From NCBI RefSeq assembly GCF_000801105.2, contig NC_079511.1:24800638-24864637 (forward strand): DNA of 64,000 nt, given 5' to 3'. Source of the stretch: Raphanus sativus. Lineage: Eukaryota > Streptophyta > Magnoliopsida > Brassicales > Brassicaceae. Shown in pieces: positions 57,256 through 64,000 of the stretch. Each line of letters starts with the position of its first letter. Position 1 is the first letter of the stretch. The notes under the pieces were generated by a model, which saw only the letters and a program-made list of their open reading frames with translations, did not search any database and was not told the DNA's origin. Both the position numbers and the translations under genes were made by a program.

Positions 57256-60013
57256 TTAAGAGCTGCTGAGTTCTTGCAGTTGTTTAGGTATCAGTCTGCT
57301 AATGAAGGAGCCGAGAGCGGATACAAGTGTTGTAGGACACTCTTCATGTGGCAGATGTCCGCATCCGGGTATTGCTACAAATCTCTGTATGCGCACACAT
57401 ACATAAAAACTGGATTAAAAAAGTGCGGAAACCAAGTTTTGGTGAGAAGATGGATAGAAGACTTACAGAATTGGTGAGTTTAGAAGCCAGAGCTTGTGAT
57501 GATTTCAAAGGAACAAGAGCATCTTCAGCCCCAGCAACAACTAAAAGAGGAAGATCTCCCATGGAGTTTAACAGAGCTGATGCATTTTGAGGTGAAAGAA
57601 TCATTTCATATGATAACTTGCTTATCTCATTCAGTGCCTCATCCCAAGCTTCTAAACATAGAGGAGCCTGAAACAAACAACCCCACATGAAAGGCATTAA
57701 CTTAACTGCTTTTAAGTATCAATGGACGTTATGTATATAGTGATTACCTTGTAGAGCATTAAGACATCAGTGGTTAGCTTGGTGGTATCACACCATGCAC
57801 GCCGGTTCACCAATTGGGTTATCTCTGTTCTCAACAAAGGACGAACCAAGTGCTTCTTCCTAAGTGATGTATGAAGAAGTATTCTAGCAAAGGCAGGAAC
57901 TACTTCTCTTGATAAGCTAACGTTTATCAACACCACCCCTTTGATTAAAACCTGTGGGATCATTCAACAACAAAGGTGCCGTCAGTGGCAAGTAACAAAG
58001 AGTCATAAATAAACTTGTAAAAATTCTCTTACACTGCTTTTGAACGTAGATGCTTGTACTCTTTCAGCGGCCTTGAGTGCAAGCAAACCACCATCATCAT
58101 GGCCAACAAGCACCACCGACGAAAAGCCCATCTCGGCACAAAAAGAAAGTAGTAGATCTACCTGGCTTTCAAGTTTGTAAGGGTTAGGTAGGTTTCTTCC
58201 TTCCCAATCTTTCTGTATAAGTCTAGAGGTCAAGCCCCAACCAGGCCGGTCATAGGAAACCACTCTGCAACCAACCTGAAGAGACAAATCTCCCATAACA
58301 TGTCTCCAAGAGAAGACTCCTCCTCCAAACCCATGGACTAGGACTATGCCAACATTCTCATCTCTCTCCAGACTATCACCAGGATTCATATCATCCTTGT
58401 TGAACAAGCTAATGGGTGGAGTTGGATAGCTCGCTAACAGAGGATCATATAGCGAGGATCTATCAGGCTGAATGGTGTAGCTTCTGTACAAATGGTTGCT
58501 TTGAGTTTGCACAACCAAGTTTGACATCTGCTTGTCTAGTTGTCTAACCCTTCTTGCCTTCACTTCCGCTGCAGAACACTTCTTGTAATGAACATTTAGC
58601 CCCTGGATCTTTATGAATAAACTGTCGGCGTTGGCAAGTAGTCTTGGTTGTATCACCTCTTCTCTGTCCAAAGTTGTTCCCCTGAAAGAGTTTTGTCTGA
58701 AATCACCGGCAAAGGTTAAGATTTTGCAGTTTGACCTAGTGAAAGACTGGCGATGAGCTTTCTTGTAACCCAAGAAACCAGATTTAGACGAGAGAACCTG
58801 AAGAAAAACATAAGAAAGAGTTTAGCAATCATCTCAAGATAGGTGACAAAACAAGAGAGTCAAATATATTTACAGCTTCTTGGTCAATCTTGTGGTACAT
58901 GAGCTTCTTTCTTGCTCCACAAGTCTTTTGATAAGCTACCACGACGTGAGCTAAACCGAAAAGTGCTGATGATAGTAACAAAACAGGCATTGCCCATGAG
59001 ATCTTGAGGTGATAGACCTTTCCTTCCTCGTGAGGTTTCATAGTGAACACAAAAGCTTTAACCAAAAGAAGAATAATCCCTCCAAAGGAAAGTGACATCA
59101 CTGTTTCTAAATAAGGACCATAAGCTAATCTTGCGTCTTCACATAACCAAGAGAGACCTGTTTCATCATCGTTAATGGAAGTTTAATGAATCAGAACAAA
59201 TATCAGGTTATGATTTTAGATGGGTTACTTTGATTTTCTAAATGAATACTACCAGTGCCGGCTCTATGGTAGTGCTGGAGGTGCAAATGCACCGGGTCCC
59301 AAATTTTTATTAAAATAAGATTTTCTATAGTTTTCACGTTTATTAAAAATATAATAAATGTTTACAATTTAATTTACTATTTATTTTTCTATATATTTTT
59401 TATTAACTATCCACTAATAAAATTTAATCAATTCGAATATTCATAATTAATGTTTTTCAAAAGTATACAAGAGTACCTTAAAAATATAGAAAATCTATCT
59501 TTGTGGAATAAGAATAAAATCTAAAAAAATTTATTTTCGGAAACGGATGAAGTATTTTTTTTAATCAAACATAAACCAATTTTAACCAAACTAACCAACT
59601 TTAACCAAAACTTTTGGAACTTTTAACCAAAAAATTTGAAACTAAACCGAACTTTTTCGGTCGGACCCAACTAACCGACCCGAAAAGTCCGAACTAACCG
59701 AATGGCAAGCTTGATTTTAGAAGAAAGAGAATGTTTCCATACAGATAATGGCGAGAGATCTCAGAAGCGAGATGAGTGGTACATCAATGAAAGAGGTCTT
59801 GAAACTATACTGACGAAGATGTTCTGAGGCGGAGTGGCACGTGAGGCACGTGATGCTGGAGACGATGACACAAGGAACCACAACATCAGCCACGGTGATC
59901 AGAACCGGCAACGACGAAGCTAACAGAGACGCCGTCATTGCTGCCACAAAGAACATGGTCCGTAAACATCTCCGTGCTTTCTCGGCTACAATCCACGACT
60001 TCCACGCCACCAT
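57256..60013 (-). CDS. membrane-anchored alpha/beta hydrolase, At1g52750-like
   Basis: Six exons on the minus strand: 60013-59743, 59157-58874, 58797-58033, 57951-57748, 57667-57467, 57384-57256. All junctions are GT-AG and in frame, giving 617 residues from the first ATG. Three N-terminal hydrophobic segments (about residues 20-55, 115-135, 150-175) suggest a membrane anchor. The hydrolase domain follows: oxyanion motif HGFGGG, nucleophile elbow VLVGHDDGG with Asp where many lipases have Ser, acid region VVAGAEDALVP, and catalytic His in IPGCGHLPHEE. An Asp nucleophile resembles epoxide hydrolases and dehalogenases; substrate unknown. The frame is open and conserved-looking for 24 codons before the first ATG with no start (SPENAPRFSAATVNRIEKKP), so the native start may be lost or misread. 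Intron 1 contains a transposon remnant. Confidence 0.88.
59253..59720. mobile_element. transposon remnant in intron 1 of the hydrolase gene
   Basis: Begins CAGTGCCGGCTCTATGG, a hAT-like terminal sequence, with GGTCCCAAATTTTT soon after. AT-rich and non-coding, ending in a run of aaccgaac-type repeats (59575-59700). No matching opposite terminus was found, so it is probably truncated. Confidence 0.45.
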
Positions 60014-60129
60014 TATCACGCCCTTTGGTTTCTTCTCAATTCTATTGACAGTGGCAGCGGAGAAGCGTGGAGCATTCTCCGGAGATCAGAATGTTTTCAA
60101 AGTTTGTTTTTGCTTCGAAACATAATATT

Positions 60130-61603
60130 CAGACAAAAGTATATATGTTTTGAAGCCTACTTGTCGTGTAATTAAAATATTGGATGAGTTGTAAGATAAA
60201 GTAAATTTATGAGTGGAAAATATTTTAATGATTGATGGACCCAAAGACAGCAAAGACGAGAAATGATATGTGTGTTGGAGGAAGAGTGGCATATAGAAGA
60301 AGAAGCATGTGGAGGTTAGGTTCTTCCAGCGATCTTCTTCTGTGTTTGTGTTCCTTACCCCTCTCTGATCAGCTTATACTATTTATTTATTCATTTTTAT
60401 TCATTTTAATAGAATAATTTGGAAATATATTATGTCAAAATTTATTCAATCCTGACTTTTTTGGAAATAAATGATATCATAATTATTGAATATCCATAGA
60501 CTGACTCTTTCTCTTTTTCTTTTATAAATAACAGCCATCATTTAAAAGAAAATTATATACAGTTCGTTGACAAAAAAGGCTTCAAAGAACTTAAAAATAT
60601 ATATTATATATCTGTTTTATATTAATAGATTTTGTTTTACACTGAAACGCATTGATTAATATATCATAAAATTAGTATATTTTGTGATAACATTAATAAC
60701 TTAACAAATTGAATTATTTTCTACAAAATTAAATTGATTATTATAAAATAATAATAATAATTTGTAGAATATAAAATCATGTTTGTGAAAAGGAATTTTC
60801 TAAAACATTTAATTTTAAAAAGTTGAGAGCGAATATAAGTTTGTTCGTTCGTATAATTGAAATCAATAGATCAGACCAAAAATTATGAAGCCATCTACCT
60901 AGCTGGCAGAGCAAATCAAGATGTTGTCTATGAATAGATAATTACAGAATCTTTTTGACATCAATTACGGGATCTTTATATATAAAAAGTAAACGATTTT
61001 ATTTTTAATACTATAATAAGTCAATAATTAATAATTGTGTTCCCTTGCATGTTCCTGCTTAAAAGTAAATGAAAACAATGGGTACGCCGATTTATGTACT
61101 TTTCCAATTATGAATGTCAATAATATACGAGGAAATAATATACGAGGAAGCTGCTTATCTGAATATACAGTATTTATTTTCTTATTTGTTATTCTTTCCG
61201 TTTCTGAATAATTATCACTTTGACATTTTTCACATATACTAAGAAAATGACGGAAATATATGTAAATTATTATCAATTATATTTTTTGACCAATAATATT
61301 TGAGATAAATAAAATTATTTATAAAATCAATGTAGTTTGCAATTAATTTTCAGCTGAAATTAAAATAATTTCGTTGAAATTGTAAAATGATATTTTTTGT
61401 GTAACATAAAAAAGTAAAATGATATTTATTATAAAAAAATAGTATTGTTTTTGTATGGCTTCCATCGATATTAAAATATTCATTTATTTCTACAATTATT
61501 TTTTACTTACCCTTCTCATATCAAATTATATTATTCTCTTGATTGGTCTGCAGAGCCTTTCTCTATCACTAAAGTATGTGTAATTCTCTTACACATATTT
61601 AGC
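60130..61603. other. AT-rich spacer left of the inverted-repeat element
   Basis: No gene that I can support. A less AT-rich stretch at 60232-60370 has a short frame with no recognised features. Confidence 0.4.
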
Positions 61604-62684
61604 GAGTTATTCATGGGTTCATCTCCTATGATGAATTTTTAGATTTACCAAATAATAAGATTTAATTATTTCATATTCAATTTTTCAGAAATAGAAACAA
61701 AACATTGTTAAATTATATTATGTTTTTAAAATAAAAATCTAAAAATAAATAAAATAGTAATAGTTGCCAAATAAAATAAGAAATATTAAATATTCTTAAC
61801 ACCGTCAGCAAAACACTAAACCATAAATCCTAAACTCTTGGATAAACCCTAAACTCTTAGATAAATCTTAAACTTTAAATCAAAAATAATAAACACTAAA
61901 TCTTTAAAACATTAAGAGAGGTTTATTTAACTGAGAGTTTTAGGTGATTTTTTAAAATGAAAAATTCACTATTATTCGAAAATGAATTTTAAAAACTCAT
62001 TTAAAATCTACTGTTATTGAATTTGACATTTCGTAAAGTACTCTGAATCCACCGTTATTAAAAATATTTTAAGTTGTTGAGTTTTAAAATTTTTAGATGA
62101 TTTCAAAGTGTTTGGGTGAAGTTTCTTAGTTAAAAAAAAATCAAATCTCATGGTTTTAAGTGATATTCTAGAGTAGTTTAACAAAAAATCACTTAAATCT
62201 CTACAACTTATTGAAATCATCTAAAACCCCGCTAAAAATCAAATCACATCAAATGTTAAATTGAATACATCCTCTTAAACCCTTAATCCTGACCTCTTGG
62301 ATAAAAATAAATAAAAAATAGTACTAGTTGCAAAAAAAGATTTTTTATAATATTTTAACGCCGTCTGCAAAATAATAAATATTAAATCTTAAATATTAAA
62401 TCTTAAACACTAAACTCTGAATCCTTGGATAAACTATAAACCCTAAGGTATAGGATTTATCCAAGGGTTTATAATTTATTCAAGGGTTTAGGATTTATGG
62501 TGTTAAAATATTTAATTTTTAACTATTATTATTTTTATTTATTTTTATCATTTTTGTCAACTATTTATTTTTATCTTTATATTTTAAAAACATAATATAA
62601 CTTGACAATATTTTCTTTCTTTTAAAAAAAATACTGAATATGAAATAATTAAATCATATTGTTTGGTGAACCCAAGAATAACTC
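61604..62684. mobile_element. long-TIR transposon (MULE-like or foldback MITE)
   Basis: About 1.08 kb with long imperfect inverted ends of about 280 bases. The left end starts GAGTTATTCATGGGTTCA, and the right end, read on the minus strand, starts GAGTTATTCTTGGGTTCACC. The inner parts carry telomere-like taaaccctaaactc phrases on the left (61800-61880) and their complement on the right (62430-62510). ATATTTA occurs just outside both ends (61595-61601 and 62686-62692), a possible 7-9 base target duplication as in Mutator-like elements. No coding capacity. Confidence 0.7.
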
Positions 62685-62914
62685 AATATTTATTAATATA
62701 TGTATTACACAATCAACTATAACAGTAAAATCTACCAATTTTTTTCATCAAAACGATAATTTTACCATCAGAATGTTTATCACATTTTACAAAATCTTCT
62801 AATATTTATTAATATATGTATTACACAATCAACTATAACAGTAAAATCTACAAAGAATTTTTATCAAAACGATAATTTTACCATCAGAATTTTTATCACA
62901 TTTTACAAAATCTT
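62685..62914. repeat. 116-bp tandem duplication
   Basis: Two adjacent copies, 62685-62800 and 62801-62914. Both begin aatatttattaatatatgta and share tacacaatcaactataacag and acgataattttaccatcaga. The unit begins exactly at the right edge of the inverted-repeat transposon, so the duplication includes its flank. Confidence 0.85.
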
Positions 62915-63940
62915 TTATAGTTCTGTTTAAAGTTTTAAAACATTGTTTACTCAATTATGATTAAACCGTCTCTTTTATGGGGGTTTATATTCAAAATCTA
63001 AGTTAGATTATTTCATATTCTAATTTTTTTAAAAATACTATTTATTAGAATCTTTCCATTTTATCCAGAAACATAAAGAAAATATGATTATGAAGCTGGA
63101 AGGCATTTAAACAAGAGAAGAAATTTGCATCCTCCAGCTCAAAACAAAAATATTTGCTTTTGGAATAATTATCTCCAACAGCTTTTTCCTAATTTTCTGA
63201 TTGTGTGAATAAAGTTAAGGGATAATGTGCTTTCCGTTCGATCGCAATCATACCTTTGCAGCAAGCTTGCAGATGCTGTGAGGAGTATGACGTTGTTTCT
63301 TAGAAATTACTCAGAGTATCCTACTCTGGACTGTATGAAAATTCGATAGAAGATGCTTGAAAGTTCATAATGATAAAAAAAAAATTGGACTGTCTTAAGT
63401 CGTTTGTCATTGAGCCATGTTTGATCATGTGATTTTGGTGGGCTCGTGTTCTCGGAATCCGCATTATAATGGCTGTATAAAATCTGTTTTAGGTCATGTG
63501 CCCTAATCAGCTGCTACATGTAGCTAGACGACGTATGACAGAACCAAATCGTAGATTAGTCAAATGCTTCATGAAAACGGACTTTTCATACCAATATGGA
63601 AAATGTTATAGTATTGGTAGGAATTAGTAGATTTTACCAGAGGGTTTGGGGTAGTGATGCTTGAGCGATAATCCCATGAATCTGCAGTTTGAATACTGTT
63701 AGCTACCCAAACTATTTTAGATAATAAGAATACGTGGTTGCTAGAAATTTCGTAGAATTAATCGATTGTTTTTGGGCGCCGGATTCCGACGATTATAAAA
63801 AAAAGTGAACTAGTAGATATACTCACAAAATACTACAGTGAGCAGAGACTTTAATCTGTTTGTCGATAATCTGTTTGTCGAGAATCACGTAAATTTGTGT
63901 GAGTCATCAAAAAAAGTTACATTTAAAGTTTGTATGTTTG
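62915..63940. other. spacer at the right end
   Basis: No recognisable gene. From about 63100 base composition is more balanced than in the preceding 2 kb and may be upstream DNA of a gene starting at the edge. Confidence 0.4.
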
Positions 63941-63943
63941 TCC

Positions 63944-64000
63944 TATATAAACAAATGTTTAATTCAGTGACAGAAGAAAATCATCATGGAGGAATTTTTC
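63944..64000 (+). promoter_or_regulatory. possible TATA box and start of a gene running off the window
   Basis: TATATAA at 63944-63950 is followed 36 bases later by ATG at 63986 in gaaaatcatcATGGAGG, opening MEEFF before the window ends. The spacing suits a short leader. Too little coding sequence to identify. Confidence 0.35.

Noticed and set aside
61800..62510. AAACCCTAAA-like phrases as an interstitial telomere
   Set aside because: The phrases are degenerate, few, and placed symmetrically inside the inverted ends of a transposon.
1..64000. CRISPR arrays, bacterial operons or tRNA/rRNA genes
   Set aside because: The tandem repeats lack unique spacers, the sequence is a plant nuclear genome, and no tRNA or rRNA sequence was recognised by eye.

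Overview
The window is nuclear DNA of a Brassicaceae plant, most likely the Brassica/Raphanus group. Intergenic DNA is AT-rich, introns are short GT-AG, Helitron ends are frequent, and there are Tat-lineage Ty3/gypsy elements. I recognise, from memory of protein sequences only, a gene order matching Arabidopsis chromosome 1 around At1g52620-At1g52750: PPR, O-fucosyltransferase, PPR, F-box remnant, CC-NBS, LEA-related, a remnant of a STRAP-like WD40 gene, histone H2A.Z and an alpha/beta hydrolase. Several genes of that interval are missing or reduced to scraps, as expected of a fractionated subgenome after the Brassica triplication.

Layout. 1-5958: minisatellite leader, primer-binding site and LTR of one minus-oriented retroelement, inserted just beyond the antisense gene of a second element that ends in an LTR at 5452-5958. 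5959-16125: PPR gene (+), O-fucosyltransferase (-), F-box scrap, PPR gene (-) and AT-rich spacer, carrying several single-base deletions. 16126-16225: exactly 100 Ns. 16226-24589: an internally deleted Tat-like element (gag, protease, partial integrase, then an intact four-exon antisense gene, then the 3' LTR). 24590-34753: the same host genes again, with every reading frame intact. From about 4.38 kb the two segments are essentially identical, LTR and flank included, and small indels become dense toward the contig end at the Ns. The simplest reading is a false duplication (unmerged overlap or second haplotype) laid side by side; the second copy (24.6-34.8 kb) is the reliable one.

34.6-36.9 kb holds scraps of an E2F gene and a YAK1-like kinase gene on the minus strand, followed by a non-autonomous Helitron. 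36903-38129 is a truncated CC-NBS resistance-type gene. 38-49 kb is dominated by Helitron-like elements, AT-rich subrepeats, an unrecognised exon-like series and a 460-bp duplicated segment. 49.6-51.7 kb has a CRWN4-like lamina pseudogene and a small LEA gene with an ABRE-type promoter. 52-55.5 kb is repeats and Helitrons. 55.5-60.0 kb is the WD40 remnant, H2A.Z and the hydrolase. 60-64 kb is AT-rich with a 1.1-kb inverted-repeat transposon, a 116-bp tandem duplication and a possible promoter and start codon at the right edge.

The host genes are independent housekeeping, organelle, defence and stress genes, not a pathway. The most unusual biology is the intact spliced gene carried antisense inside the gypsy element, present here in two diverged but both open copies.
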